DNA of 64,000 bases from assembly GCF_007860075.1 (NCBI RefSeq), contig NZ_SJPP01000004.1, forward strand, positions 124,001 through 188,000, given 5' to 3'. Below the pieces are notes generated by a model that searched no databases, had not been told where the DNA came from, and saw only the letters and a program-made list of their open reading frames with translations. This DNA comes from Symmachiella macrocystis (GTDB taxonomy: Bacteria; Planctomycetota; Planctomycetia; Planctomycetales; Planctomycetaceae). The position numbers and the translations under genes are program-made. Positions 36,092-46,519 of this stretch are shown here, piece after piece (position 1 is the first letter of the stretch; the number at the start of each line of letters is the position of its first letter).

Positions 36092-36961
36092 ATGACCGCA
36101 TCGCACACTGTCGAACATCCCGTGGAACTTCTCACTTTTGTTTTTGCGTGCCATCAGGACGTGAAGAAGAATAAGGTGCGGCAGTGGCTGAAATACGGTT
36201 CGGTGAAAGTCAACGGACGGTCGGTCACACGCTACAATCACCGTCTGCAAGCTGGGGATGTGGTTTCGATTCGCGGCAAAGAAGAGGTTCTCTCAGAGAG
36301 TCTGTTGCCACGCGGCATGACGGTACTCTTCGAAGATGCGTCACTCGTTGTCATCGAAAAACCGGCCAATCTACTGAGCATGGCCAACGCGACGGAACGG
36401 AATAAGACGGCGTATTCGTATCTCACAGATTACGTCCGTCGCGGAAATCCTAAAAGTCCCAATCGAGTGTGGATCGTCCATCGGTTGGACCGCGATACAT
36501 CTGGACTGATGATCTTTGCAAAGTCCGAAGACGCCAAGCAGGTCCTGCAGGCAAATTGGTTACGGGCCGAGAAATGTTATTTGGCCGTGGTGGAAGGGGA
36601 CTTACCGGCCGATAGCGGTGAGTTGAGTTCCAATTCCAACCAGCGTGGACCAACCGCAGTCGACAGCGTTCCTCCCAGTGAGCGGACACGCCTTGCGGTG
36701 ACCAATTACCGCGTGTTGAAGCGAAGCGCGACATGCGCGTTAGTCGAGCTTACACCGCAAACAGGTCGCCGGAATCAAATTCGCGAGCACCTGGCCGATG
36801 CAAAATGCCCGATCATAGGCGATCGAAAGCATAAAGCACGCACGAATCCCGCCCGTCGACTGGGATTGCACGCAAGTTCCCTGCAATTCCCGCACCCCTT
36901 ATCCGGCGAAATTCTCAACTTTACCTCTCCTCTTCCACGGGTGTTGTCCAGACAGGTCTGA
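36092..36961 (+). CDS. RluA-family pseudouridine synthase
   Basis: Predicted 289 residues. An S4 RNA-binding domain comes first (KKNKVRQWLKYGSVKVNGR), then the pseudouridine synthase fold with the catalytic motif HRLDRDTSGLMIFAKS, whose Asp forms the covalent link to the uridine. Later motifs ALVELTPQTGRRNQIREHLA and GLHASSLQFPHPLSG are standard for RluA, RluC and RluD. The enzyme isomerises uridine to pseudouridine in rRNA or tRNA; which site cannot be told. The length fits the family. It has no operon partners. Confidence 0.9.
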   Translation: MTASHTVEHPVELLTFVFACHQDVKKNKVRQWLKYGSVKVNGRSVTRYNHRLQAGDVVSIRGKEEVLSESLLPRGMTVLFEDASLVVIEKPANLLSMANATERNKTAYSYLTDYVRRGNPKSPNRVWIVHRLDRDTSGLMIFAKSEDAKQVLQANWLRAEKCYLAVVEGDLPADSGELSSNSNQRGPTAVDSVPPSERTRLAVTNYRVLKRSATCALVELTPQTGRRNQIREHLADAKCPIIGDRKHKARTNPARRLGLHASSLQFPHPLSGEILNFTSPLPRVLSRQV

Positions 36962-37250
36962 GAGGCCTGACAGACAATACTCGCGAGAGCGCCGCAACAA
37001 CCCTGAACCTGATGTATGCAGCTGCTTAGCGAAATCCCCACAAGCCTCGGCTTCATCAACCGCGCGATCGAATTGCTGCGGAGCGGAGGATCTACCGAAT
37101 TGAGTTGCTGTGGGTGATTGATTAAGATGGGATTCCCGCCAGTTTATCCACGTACGCTCCAGACAACATTCCCTTTCTAGGTTCAGGGGAAGCTCGTCAC
37201 TGTTTTGGTCCACGCGTTTTTGGCTCAATCACGCCTTGAAAGATAAAACC

Positions 37251-40085
37251 ATGCACTGCTTCCGCCCAGTCTCAAGGTCTTTCCTTTCGAAATCAGATTA
37301 CCGTCGGGTTGACCTGTCGAAGCGTGATTTGACGACGCTTGGAATCGGACTATTTGTCGCCCTTGTGCTGTCTGCCTCAAACCTCGTGGCGGCAGAGCCC
37401 GTTGAAGCGCAAGCAAAACCTGAGGTTGAGCAGGCCGAAGCAACGGATGACCTCGCGGAGATTCTGGCGGGGCATTCCTATCATGGTGAAGTCTTCAACG
37501 AAGGGCCGCGGCAGAAGGCCTACCTGATGGGGGGGACTGGGCATGTCGATTTTCCGGTCACCACAAAAAATGAAGAGGCGCAAAAGTTTATCGACCAAGG
37601 GCTGGGGCAGTTGTACGGCTTCTGGAATTTCGAAGCAGAACGTTCGTTTCGTCAGGCGGCTGCTTTAGACCCTGATTGTGCGATGGCGTATTGGGGCGCC
37701 GCAATGGCCAACCTGGGGAATCAAGAACGCGCGCAGGGATTTATCACAGAGGCCGACAAGCGGAAAGAACAGGCTTCCCAGCGAGAAGTGATGTACATCA
37801 AGGCGATTAAAGCCTACGTCACGGCCGACGAGGACAAAAAAGAGAAGCGCAACAATGCCTATACCAAGGCGCTGGAGAACCTGATTCTCGAATTCCCCGA
37901 TGATCGGGAAGCGAAGGCGTTATTGGCTTTGCATTTGTACAAGTCAAAAAACTCAAGCACCAGCTATTTTGCAGTTGATTCGCTGCTGCAAGATGTTTTC
38001 GACGCGGAGCCGATGCATTCGGCGCACCATTTTCGCATCCATCTTTGGGATCATCGCCATCCGGAAAAAGCGATCCCCTCAGCTGCATTGTGTGGTCAAA
38101 CCTCTCCCAGCATAGCCCATATGTGGCATATGCCGGGGCATATTTTCTCGCGATTGAAACGCTACCACGATGCGGCATGGCAACAGGAAGCCTCAGCGCG
38201 GGTTGATCATGCGCATATGATGCGTGATCGCGTGATGCCGGATCAAATAGAAAATTTTGCCCATAACAACGAATGGTTTATCCGCAACCTGATTCATGTC
38301 GGCCGTGTTCACGATGCTGTCGACTTGGCCAAAAACATGACGGAGTTGCCGCGTCACCCGCGTTACAACTCATTCGAGAAAAAAGGGAGCAGCAAATACG
38401 GGCGTCAGAGACTATTCCAGGTCCTGCGGACGTATGAACTTTGGGACGATATCATTGCCTTGTCACAAACGCCTTATCTTGAACCGACCGATGTCGACGA
38501 AGAGCAAATTCAACGACTGCGCCATTTGGGAATGGCTTACTTTTTAACCGGAGATGTGAACCAAGGCCGTGAACAGATCGCAGCAGTCCAAAGTCGACTC
38601 GATGCCAAACTGCAGGAACAGAAAGATGCGGTGCACGCTGCCGAAGAGAAGGCCAAGGCGACTGACGTAGAAGAACAGGCAACAACATCTTCAGACGACA
38701 AGCAGGCGAAACAGGAAGGATCCGATAAAAAATCTAACAAGGACGATGCTGTCACCAAAGCGCGGAATCAGTTCAATTCGGAGATTAAGGAGCTGAAAAG
38801 TACCCTTAATGCTCTGAAAGGATACGAGGCCGTTTCCCAAGGCGAATATCAAAACGCATACAAGCTATTGAAGAAGGCCGACGACGTGGATCCGCTCTAC
38901 CTGGCTAAGGTGCAGTGGCTAACTGGCGATAAAGACGAGCAGGACAAGGCTGAGAAATCAATCCGCAAGGAAGTGAAATCCAACGAAAACGAAGTTCATC
39001 CACTTGCGATCCTTGTCGAGACCTTGTGGCAGTCGGGAAAGAAGAAAGAGGCACGCGAGGTTTTTGAGGAACTACGAAAACTTTCCGCCGCGATTGATCT
39101 CGATGTTCCTGTGTTTGCGCGTCTGACGCCCATCGCCGAAGAACTCGAATACCCAGCGGATTGGCGCGTCGCCGCAACGCCGGCTTTGGACATTGGCAAA
39201 CGCCCACCGCTCGACTCGCTCGGTCCGTTCCGCTGGCGGCCCTCCCCGTCGCAGGAGTGGGCGCTCAAAGATGCTGAGGGCAAGATTCGTTCCTCAGCTG
39301 AATTCAAAGGCCAACCACACATCGTGATCTTTTATCTCGGGTCTGGATGTTTGCACTGCGCCAAACAACTTCAAGCCTTTGCGCCGAAAGTGAGTGATTT
39401 CGAAGCCGCCGGCCTGTCGATGGTTGCTATCAGCACTGACGACCAAAAGGGCTTGAAAGTTTCGATTGATAACTACGACAAAAAAGGGATGCCCATTCCG
39501 TTGGTCAGTAACTCAGATCTCGACGTATTCAAGGCCTACCGGGTTTATGACGATTTTGAAAATCAACCATTGCATGGGACGTTCATTATCGATGGCGACG
39601 GCAAGGTGCTCTGGCAGGACATCAGCTACGAACCGTTCATGGATGCGGAGTTCGTCTTGAAAGAAGCCACACGCCTGCTGGGCAATACCTGGGATGATGA
39701 ACAGGAAAAGCAGAAAACCGGTGCCGGCAAACAGGCGGCTACATTCCATCCCTCGGGGCACACCACCGATTCGCTCGAGACGGTCCATCAACGACTGGCC
39801 GACAAATCGGCCGTTCTGGTTGACGTGCGGGAACAGGGAGAATGGGACGCAGGGCATCTGGAGACCGCGGTGCTGGTGCCGCTTAGCGAACTCAAACGCG
39901 ATGCAGCCAACCAGAAATTTGCCGAACAGCTGATGAAAACGCTCCCGCTAGGAAAAATCATCTACTGCCATTGCCAGTCCGGTGCAAGGGTTTTAGCCGC
40001 TTCGCTCCTCTTCAAGGAGCTGGGCTACGATGTGCGCCCACTCAAAGCTGGCTACGGTCAACTTCTCAAAGCTGGTATTCCCTAA
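37251..40085 (+). CDS. TPR protein fused to peroxiredoxin-like and rhodanese domains
   Basis: Predicted 944 residues from the ATG at 37251; a signal sequence spans about residues 25-48 (LGIGLFVALVLSASNLVAA). Residues 80-640 are TPR-like helices (NFEAERSFRQAAALDPDCAMAYWGAAMANLG), with an acidic Lys/Glu-rich linker near 470-510. Residues about 665-820 are an AhpC/TSA-type thioredoxin fold with the active-site motif GCLHC and a FIIDGDGKVLWQDI strand. The last ~110 residues are a rhodanese domain with VLVDVREQGEWDAGHL and the Cys loop CQSGAR. The rhodanese Cys carries persulfide sulfur; the peroxiredoxin-like part does thiol chemistry. The protein is probably periplasmic. A sulfur or redox role is an inference. 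Confidence 0.8.
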   Translation: MHCFRPVSRSFLSKSDYRRVDLSKRDLTTLGIGLFVALVLSASNLVAAEPVEAQAKPEVEQAEATDDLAEILAGHSYHGEVFNEGPRQKAYLMGGTGHVDFPVTTKNEEAQKFIDQGLGQLYGFWNFEAERSFRQAAALDPDCAMAYWGAAMANLGNQERAQGFITEADKRKEQASQREVMYIKAIKAYVTADEDKKEKRNNAYTKALENLILEFPDDREAKALLALHLYKSKNSSTSYFAVDSLLQDVFDAEPMHSAHHFRIHLWDHRHPEKAIPSAALCGQTSPSIAHMWHMPGHIFSRLKRYHDAAWQQEASARVDHAHMMRDRVMPDQIENFAHNNEWFIRNLIHVGRVHDAVDLAKNMTELPRHPRYNSFEKKGSSKYGRQRLFQVLRTYELWDDIIALSQTPYLEPTDVDEEQIQRLRHLGMAYFLTGDVNQGREQIAAVQSRLDAKLQEQKDAVHAAEEKAKATDVEEQATTSSDDKQAKQEGSDKKSNKDDAVTKARNQFNSEIKELKSTLNALKGYEAVSQGEYQNAYKLLKKADDVDPLYLAKVQWLTGDKDEQDKAEKSIRKEVKSNENEVHPLAILVETLWQSGKKKEAREVFEELRKLSAAIDLDVPVFARLTPIAEELEYPADWRVAATPALDIGKRPPLDSLGPFRWRPSPSQEWALKDAEGKIRSSAEFKGQPHIVIFYLGSGCLHCAKQLQAFAPKVSDFEAAGLSMVAISTDDQKGLKVSIDNYDKKGMPIPLVSNSDLDVFKAYRVYDDFENQPLHGTFIIDGDGKVLWQDISYEPFMDAEFVLKEATRLLGNTWDDEQEKQKTGAGKQAATFHPSGHTTDSLETVHQRLADKSAVLVDVREQGEWDAGHLETAVLVPLSELKRDAANQKFAEQLMKTLPLGKIIYCHCQSGARVLAASLLFKELGYDVRPLKAGYGQLLKAGIP

Positions 40086-40182
40086 GTCGTTACTAAGCCC
40101 AGTTTGCTATGGCTAAACCCGCGAAACTTAGTCCCGTCCCTCTGGCAATCGATTAACCCGTAACGCGTTTTGAAAGCCGGGA

Positions 40183-41382
40183 TTACGGACTCCAGATGGA
40201 AACAGCAATATGCTGTTGCGGGTTTTCAGCAGTGGCCCAGTAATAAATGGCGACAAGCTTGCCATCCGATCTCTGCACCAAGCGGGGATAACCGATGTCC
40301 GTATTGAGGCCAGTGCTGGAGTCAGGATCGTCCGGCAAAGCCTGGAAATCATCGCGAATCACCAATTCCGGGCCCCAGGTCTTGCCGCGATCACTGCTAT
40401 ATCTCCCGCGAATCTCACCAACGTGGCGATCTCCATAAACACAGCAAAGCCTGCCATCGGTCAATTTCAATAAGGCAGGCGGATTGGAATGCGTCTGCAT
40501 TTCCTTAATCGTGCTGAGGCGCTGCCAAGTCTTACACCCGTCCGCAGAGTGGTAAGTTTCGATTTCATCCTGTTTGCCGGGATTGCGATAGATTTTTCGA
40601 TAGGCCAACACAAAGTCCTGGTCGGACAGCTGAACCGTTTGGCTCATGATCGCACTCGCCTCCTCAGACTCGGGCGTCACCCATGAGACAAATTCGAATG
40701 TCTGTCCACCGTCGGTCGTCTGAATGCAAGCGATTCTCTTGAGTTTCGGATCGTCGACATGCGTGGAGATGAAAACGATGCAATGACCAGGGCTTTGAAC
40801 CAAATAATCGGTTCGTGGTGAAAGAAGTTTGTCTTTCATCTCCGGATGATCTTTTAATCCTGTCAGTGCATAGGGGCCGTTCCAATTTGCACCTCGGTTG
40901 TTGGAATAAAAAAAGCCGCCTTCCGGATCGTGGTTGCCATGGTAGCCGTCAGCAAAGATTCGCAGCGCAAATCCAGAATGCCGGAAATCGAGCGGCTGCG
41001 TTAACTTTGCTTTACCTTCACCGAGATATTGTGGGTTCTCGTCATCCAAAAAACCTGGCGGATCGAACATCTGCCACGTCATGCCACCATCTTGACTGCG
41101 GGCCAACAGGCTGTCTTGACGGCCAGCAATGTTGTGCCCCGACTTCAGTTCGAAGTCACCTTGCGTAAAGCCCACCAAAAACTCGTCCCCCCATTGCCAC
41201 ACACCGTTATTCGCAGGCCAGCCGTGAAAGCGATCTTCTTCAATTGCAGCGATCTTGTGCTCGATGGCAACAGATTCTTCAGCACATGCAACAAGACTGT
41301 GAAAAGTGAGAATCACGGCAAAGCCGGTCGACCAGAAGAAGCTATTCATTGTTGTGAGTTGTCTTGTGCGAACTGATTTCAT
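40183..41382 (-). CDS. sialidase-like BNR-repeat protein
   Basis: Predicted up to 399 residues; the second Met at 41349 is an equally good start and gives a signal peptide (FFWSTGFAVILTFHSLVACA). Asp-box-like motifs include SQDGGMTW, TTDGGQTF, SADGCKTW and SSDRGKTW, as in the six-bladed sialidase fold. The late IGYPRLVQRSDGKLVAIYYW is the usual final blade. Relatives are annotated as exo-alpha-sialidases, but many planctomycete members lack proof of activity. It is distinct from the protein at 3513, being built on a different set of boxes. It is monocistronic. Confidence 0.78.
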   Translation of the reverse strand: MKSVRTRQLTTMNSFFWSTGFAVILTFHSLVACAEESVAIEHKIAAIEEDRFHGWPANNGVWQWGDEFLVGFTQGDFELKSGHNIAGRQDSLLARSQDGGMTWQMFDPPGFLDDENPQYLGEGKAKLTQPLDFRHSGFALRIFADGYHGNHDPEGGFFYSNNRGANWNGPYALTGLKDHPEMKDKLLSPRTDYLVQSPGHCIVFISTHVDDPKLKRIACIQTTDGGQTFEFVSWVTPESEEASAIMSQTVQLSDQDFVLAYRKIYRNPGKQDEIETYHSADGCKTWQRLSTIKEMQTHSNPPALLKLTDGRLCCVYGDRHVGEIRGRYSSDRGKTWGPELVIRDDFQALPDDPDSSTGLNTDIGYPRLVQRSDGKLVAIYYWATAENPQQHIAVSIWSP

Positions 41383-41817
41383 TTGAATTCCCTGTCATTT
41401 CTTTAGCCCCTGAATCAATTATTCATTGTACCGAAAATACCTGACAGCTGCACATTTGGGGATTTTTACCGCTGATCGCTCCACCACTTCGCTCTCCGAT
41501 TCCTTGTCCTTCCACACTGGTGACCATGTGCCTAGACGACGACCGTTTGCTGCGCTCAGATTTTGTCATCGCGTAGACCATGCTGTGACCAGCGACTCCA
41601 AGCGGGTACTGATCGTCGCCTCCTTCGCACTCCCATTCTCCCCCCGCATGATGCTATACTAGACCTTGTCCGCATATTATGGCCGACAACGCAGGCAGCC
41701 CACGATTGAGCGCTAAAATCATCCCGCGCAGCGAATGCGGGGTTAGAAGTTCTGGCGGTCCTGCAATCGTTCAAGTTGAATATTCTTATCAGCGACATCT
41801 GTGTCCTACCTGATTTT
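41383..41817. other. 435-bp intergenic region, no gene seen
   Basis: It lies between the divergent sialidase-like and DUF1549/1553 genes. No protein-like frame and no clear hairpin. It probably holds the two promoters. Confidence 0.4.
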
Positions 41818-44346
41818 ATGTCAAACAAACTCCCCATGCTCACTCCAAGACGACGAACTCGGTTGGTCCAGTTCTTCAGTAGACGTCTCTTGCCAATGGC
41901 GATGTCCCTGGCGATCCTGGTTTCTGTCGGCACTGCAGTGTTGTCGGCGGACGAGACCCCGCAAAAAGTCAATCGCCCCAATGCCGAGCAAATTCGATTC
42001 TTTGAGAAGACGATCCGGCCACTCTTGGCGAAATATTGTTACGAATGCCACGGAGCTGACGTGCAGGAATCCGAGTTGCGCCTCGATACGCTGGCGGGAA
42101 TACTGACCGGCGGTAATGCGGGTGCCTCGATTAATCCAGGGAAACCTAAGCAAAGCCTGCTTATAACCGCGATAGGCTACCGCGACAATGAACTACAAAT
42201 GCCACCTGATGAGAAGCTATCCGATCGTCAGATTGCGGATTTGACGCGCTGGGTCGAAATGGGGGCTCCGCATCCGGATAGTGGCACAGTTAAAGTCGCC
42301 TCACGTGCTACCTTGGACATTGCCAAGGGACGTACACACTGGGCGTTTCAAACCCCTTCGAAACCAAACGTTCCACGCGGCGGTCCTGCTGAATCCATTG
42401 AGAATCCGATTGATGCGTTTGTCAGCGAAGCTCTAGCGAAGAAAGGACTCAAACCGCTCGGTCCCGCCGACAAACGGACTTTGATCCGGCGTGCGACTTT
42501 CGACCTCATTGGCCTCCCGCCCACGCCCGCAGAGATCGACGCCTTTTTGGCCGACGAGTCGGACGAAGCGTTTCGCCGTGTGGTGGATCGGTTGCTTGAT
42601 TCGCCACACTACGGCGAGCGGTGGGGGCGTCACTGGCTCGATATTGCCCGCTATGCCGATTCGAATGGGCTCGACGAAAATGTCGCCCACGGGAACGCAT
42701 GGCGGTATCGCGATTATGTCGTCCAGTCATTGAATAACGACAAACCGTACGACGAGTTTGTGGTTGAACAACTTGCCGGCGATCAACTTGACTCCGGATC
42801 GGACGTTTCGCGCCGAAACGACCGACTGATCGCTACCGGTTTTCTCGCGCTCGGCCCGAAAGTGCTCGCGGAAGTCGACGAATCGAAAATGGAAATGGAT
42901 ATTGTCGACGAACAAATTGACACCATTGGCCGCAGCTTGATGGGGCTGACACTCGGCTGTGCGCGCTGCCATGACCACAAGTTCGATCCGATCGGGCAGG
43001 ACGACTATTACGGGCTGGCGGGAATCTTTAAGAGCACCCGTACCATGGAGAGTTTCAAAAAAGTCGCCAAGTGGCAAGAGAATCTAATTGCGCTGCCAGA
43101 GGAATTGGCCCGTAAGGAGAAACACGAGCAACGAATTTCTGAGAAAAAATCGCAGATCGAAGATCGGATCGCGAAGGCGAAAGACAAGTTGGCTCCTCCC
43201 ACGGGAGAGACAGTCCCGCAAGACTTGGAGAAACGTTTTCCACAGGAAACGCAAGACGAATTGAAGAAGCTGCGGGACGATCTCAAGAGCCTTGAGAAAT
43301 CGGTGCCTGTCTTGCCCACCGCCATGGGAGTCGTTGATGGGGACATTGCAGATGCTGCGGTGCACCTGCGTGGGAGCCATCTCACTTTGGGCGATGTCGT
43401 TCCCCGTCACTTTCCCAGAGTTCTGTGCAGTGACACCCCACCGAGCTTGCCGAGCAACAGTAGCGGTCGCCTGGAATATGCCCATTGGTTGACGACCCCA
43501 GATCACCCGTTAACGGCTCGCGTGATGGTCAATCGCATCTGGCGGTGGCATTTTGGCAAGGGGCTGGTGTCGACTGTTGATAACTTTGGGCTGCAAGGGC
43601 AACCACCGACGCACCCGAAACTCTTGGATTGGCTCGCCGTTCGCTTCGTTGAAGAAGACTGGTCGATCAAAGCAATGCATCGTCTCATCATGCTGTCTGC
43701 TGCGTATCAGAGGAGCAGTGGCTTCGATTCGCATCGTGCCGCAGTCGATCCGGACAATCTTCTTTATTGGCGGTTTGATGTCCGTCGGCTCGAAGCCGAG
43801 ACGATCCGCGACGCGCTGTTGGCCACCAGCGGGACACTCGATCGCACGCTCGGTGGAAACTTGCTTGCCGTCAAGAACCGCGATTACCTGTTCGATCACA
43901 CCTCGCAAGACAAGTCGAACTATGACATACGGCGGCGCTCGATCTATGTGCCTGTGATTCGCAATCACTTGTACGACGTGTTTCAACTCTTTGACTATAC
44001 GGACGCCAGCGTACTCAACGGCAATCGTAACACCAGTACGATCGCCCCACAGGCGCTGTTTCTGATGAATTCCCAACTAGCCATCGATCTCACGACCGCT
44101 ATGGCCGACCGATTGTTGGATGCCGACGGAACCCGCAAGGAACGCGTCACACAACTATTTTTGGAAGCCTATGGGCGTCCGCCAACAGAGGATGAGTTAA
44201 CTCGTGCTGATCTTTTCCTGACGCAATTTATGGAATTGACGGCACAAGAAAAGTCTTCGCAAGACAATGTCGGCGGGACACAACAGGCATGGCAGGCCTT
44301 GTGCCAGTCGGTCATTTCATCCAGTGAGTTTATCTACGTACGTTAA
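41818..44346 (+). CDS. planctomycete cytochrome-domain DUF1549/DUF1553 protein
   Basis: Predicted 842 residues from the ATG at 41818; the hydrophobic signal is LAILVSVGTAVL, and starts at 41836 are possible. The N-terminal domain has the single haem motif CYECH, followed by DUF1549 (NPIDAFVSEALAKKGLKPLGPADKR as two runs, GLPPTPAEIDAFLAD, YGERWGRHWLDIARYADSNG) with a second motif CARCH, a coiled-coil insert, and DUF1553 (HPLTARVMVNRIWRWHFGKGL, LIMLSAAYQRSS, LNGNRNTSTIAPQALFLMNS). These proteins are a hallmark of planctomycetes and occur in pairs with DUF1501 proteins. They are exported; the biochemical role is unknown, with proposed links to polysaccharide use. It forms an operon with the next gene. 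Confidence 0.92.
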   Translation: MSNKLPMLTPRRRTRLVQFFSRRLLPMAMSLAILVSVGTAVLSADETPQKVNRPNAEQIRFFEKTIRPLLAKYCYECHGADVQESELRLDTLAGILTGGNAGASINPGKPKQSLLITAIGYRDNELQMPPDEKLSDRQIADLTRWVEMGAPHPDSGTVKVASRATLDIAKGRTHWAFQTPSKPNVPRGGPAESIENPIDAFVSEALAKKGLKPLGPADKRTLIRRATFDLIGLPPTPAEIDAFLADESDEAFRRVVDRLLDSPHYGERWGRHWLDIARYADSNGLDENVAHGNAWRYRDYVVQSLNNDKPYDEFVVEQLAGDQLDSGSDVSRRNDRLIATGFLALGPKVLAEVDESKMEMDIVDEQIDTIGRSLMGLTLGCARCHDHKFDPIGQDDYYGLAGIFKSTRTMESFKKVAKWQENLIALPEELARKEKHEQRISEKKSQIEDRIAKAKDKLAPPTGETVPQDLEKRFPQETQDELKKLRDDLKSLEKSVPVLPTAMGVVDGDIADAAVHLRGSHLTLGDVVPRHFPRVLCSDTPPSLPSNSSGRLEYAHWLTTPDHPLTARVMVNRIWRWHFGKGLVSTVDNFGLQGQPPTHPKLLDWLAVRFVEEDWSIKAMHRLIMLSAAYQRSSGFDSHRAAVDPDNLLYWRFDVRRLEAETIRDALLATSGTLDRTLGGNLLAVKNRDYLFDHTSQDKSNYDIRRRSIYVPVIRNHLYDVFQLFDYTDASVLNGNRNTSTIAPQALFLMNSQLAIDLTTAMADRLLDADGTRKERVTQLFLEAYGRPPTEDELTRADLFLTQFMELTAQEKSSQDNVGGTQQAWQALCQSVISSSEFIYVR

Positions 44347-44399
44347 TTGATGATCGCGATGTTCGGACAGCAATCATCAAAATTCAGCGGAACAGAAAC

Positions 44400-45812
44400 A
44401 TGACGATTTCACGACGACAACTTCTCCAACAATGCAGTGCCGGATTCGGATCACTCGCGTTGGCCTCTCTGTTGGCCGATGAAGCTCTGGCAGCGCCGCC
44501 CGTTTCACAGGATTCTGCCGGGACCCACCTGCCCCACTTTCCTGCGAAGGCGAAGCGTGTCATCTTTTTGTTCATGAAGGGCGGCCCGTCGCACATGGAC
44601 ACATTTGATTACAAACCACAACTCCAAAAAGACGACCATAAACAACTGCCATTCGACAAGCCGCGCGTCCAGTTCGCTCCCACCGGCGAATTGCTTGCTT
44701 CGCCTTGGAAATTCAAGCGCTACGGCGAAAGCGGCATCGCTGTGAGCGAGTTGTTTCCCCATGTCGCACAGTGCGTCGATGACCTGTGCATCATCAACTC
44801 CATGCACGGCACAAACCCGGCGCATGGGGGAGCCAGCCTGAAACTCCATACCGGCAGCGACTCCTTCGTCCGTCCCAGCATGGGCTCCTGGGTGACGTAT
44901 GGTTTGGGAACAGAGAACCAGAACCTCCCTGGCTTCATCACCATTTGTCCGACATTGGCTCACGGTGGGACCAAGAACTGGAGTTCAGCATTTCTGCCTG
45001 CCAACTATTCCGGAACGCCGTTGGGAAATGCGAGTCAATCCTCGGAACAAGCGCGCGTCAAATATATCCGCAACGCGCAGCTCAGCCGCAATTCGCAACG
45101 ACTTCAACTCGACCTGATCCAATCCTTCAACAACAAATTCCTCGACACAACGGGACCGGATCTTGCTCTAGAGGCCCGGATCAAATCGTTTGAATTGGCG
45201 TTTCGCATGCAGACCGAGATGCCCGAAGCGTTAGAACTGTCGCAGGAGAGCCGCGCGACACATGCATACTACGGCACCGATGATCCGGTCACGGCGGATT
45301 TCGCTCGACAATGTCTGATGGCGCGGCGGTTCGCCGAACGGGGGGTCCGGTTTGTGCAGGTGACTCACAGCAATTCCGAGGTCCAATGGGACCAACATGG
45401 TGATCTTCGCAAAGGCCACGTCCAGAATGCCGCCGAGGTCGACAAGCCGATCGCAGGTCTGCTCCGCGACCTAAAATCACGCGGTCTGCTGGACGACACA
45501 CTGGTGCTTTGGGGCGGCGAGTTTGGTCGCACGCCAACCTGTCAGGGCAAAGGTCACGATGGCCGGGATCACAATCCAGAAGGATTTACGATGTGGCTGG
45601 CCGGCGGCGGAGTCCGCAGTGGAATCCAATACGGGGCGACCGACGATTATGGCTACTACGCGGCGGTCGACAAGGTGCACATCCACGACTTACACGCCAC
45701 ACTGCTGCACTTATTGGGTCTCGATCACCTGCGACTCACCCACCGTCACGCCGGCCGCGACTTCCGCCTGACCGATGTCGCCGGGGAGGTCGTCCAGGGA
45801 ATCATCGCGTAG
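44400..45812 (+). CDS. DUF1501 sulfatase-like protein
   Basis: Predicted 470 residues. The Tat-like signal SRRQLLQQCSAGFGSLALAS opens the protein. The DUF1501 core follows: AKRVIFLFMKGGPSHMDTFDYK, INSMHGTNPAHGGASLKLHTGS, PSMGSWVTYGLG, LVLWGGEFGRTP, GRDHNPEGFTMWLAGGG and LLHLLGLDHLRLTHRHAGRD. The fold is of the alkaline phosphatase/sulfatase type, but the Cys/Ser that is modified in sulfatases is not evident. The gene starts 53 nt after the DUF1549/1553 gene, the standard planctomycete pairing, so the two are probably co-transcribed and act together outside the cytoplasm. The role is unknown. Confidence 0.92.
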   Translation: MTISRRQLLQQCSAGFGSLALASLLADEALAAPPVSQDSAGTHLPHFPAKAKRVIFLFMKGGPSHMDTFDYKPQLQKDDHKQLPFDKPRVQFAPTGELLASPWKFKRYGESGIAVSELFPHVAQCVDDLCIINSMHGTNPAHGGASLKLHTGSDSFVRPSMGSWVTYGLGTENQNLPGFITICPTLAHGGTKNWSSAFLPANYSGTPLGNASQSSEQARVKYIRNAQLSRNSQRLQLDLIQSFNNKFLDTTGPDLALEARIKSFELAFRMQTEMPEALELSQESRATHAYYGTDDPVTADFARQCLMARRFAERGVRFVQVTHSNSEVQWDQHGDLRKGHVQNAAEVDKPIAGLLRDLKSRGLLDDTLVLWGGEFGRTPTCQGKGHDGRDHNPEGFTMWLAGGGVRSGIQYGATDDYGYYAAVDKVHIHDLHATLLHLLGLDHLRLTHRHAGRDFRLTDVAGEVVQGIIA

Positions 45813-45822
45813 CGGGGAATGA

Positions 45823-46335
45823 TCACCCTGCGCGCATCTCATACCGGTATTGGTTGAACAGCAGCAGGAAGCCGATGACCGGCAGGAAGACGTCGGACCA
45901 GAACATAATCCCTGCATTTCCCGGGGCGAAATTGTGCGCCGTGACCATTTGGTAAACGTGTCCGCCGGCAGCGCCCCACTGAAAACAGGTCGGTCCCAAG
46001 ACTGCCGCAGTCCGGAAACCGAGTTTCTGTCGAAATGCCAGCAGTCCCACGATTCCGAATCCCAGACTGGCAAAGCCGACTTCATACTGAAACGGGCTGT
46101 TCTTCCAGCCAATAAACGCAGCCGCCATGTCCGCAAAGAAGACGTGCATCACAAAGTTGTAGGTAAAACTGACACCAATGCTGAACAGTAAAAAGTAGGA
46201 GAAAAACGCCTCGTTGACGATTGGGCTCTTGAGCGGCTTGGGCTTGATTGCCAGCAAAATCAGCGAACAAATCACACCTATAACCAGAAAGGTCAGCGTG
46301 AAATTACCAAGGATGAATCCGATCAACTGGTCCAT
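45823..46335 (-). CDS. DUF6790-type membrane protein
   Basis: Predicted 170 residues with about five membrane helices: FTLTFLVIGVICSLILLAI, FFSYFLLFSIGVSFTYNFV, VGFASLGFGIVGLLAF, a weaker FQWGAAGGHVYQMV and VFLPVIGFLLLFNQY. The pattern and the FFADMAAAFIGWKNSPFQYEVGFA loop match a small family of uncharacterised membrane proteins (DUF6790). The Met at 46335 is used because the shorter form starts directly before the first helix. The gene converges on the DUF1501 gene with a 10-bp gap. No function can be given. Confidence 0.7.
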   Translation of the reverse strand: MDQLIGFILGNFTLTFLVIGVICSLILLAIKPKPLKSPIVNEAFFSYFLLFSIGVSFTYNFVMHVFFADMAAAFIGWKNSPFQYEVGFASLGFGIVGLLAFRQKLGFRTAAVLGPTCFQWGAAGGHVYQMVTAHNFAPGNAGIMFWSDVFLPVIGFLLLFNQYRYEMRAG

Positions 46336-46519
46336 GACGCGTGGCCTCAAAACAATGGTGGCTCGAAGCCAAAAAAGAGGTTCGCCTTTGAAAAGCGTGG
46401 CGGAACCTTGGAATGGAAACCATCGTAGTTAGCGGCAGTTGTGGTTTCAAATCAGAAAGGTTTCACACTGCGCGTGTTCGGAGGTGGATTTTCAGTGCCC
46501 ACAAAGTCACAATGCAGTC

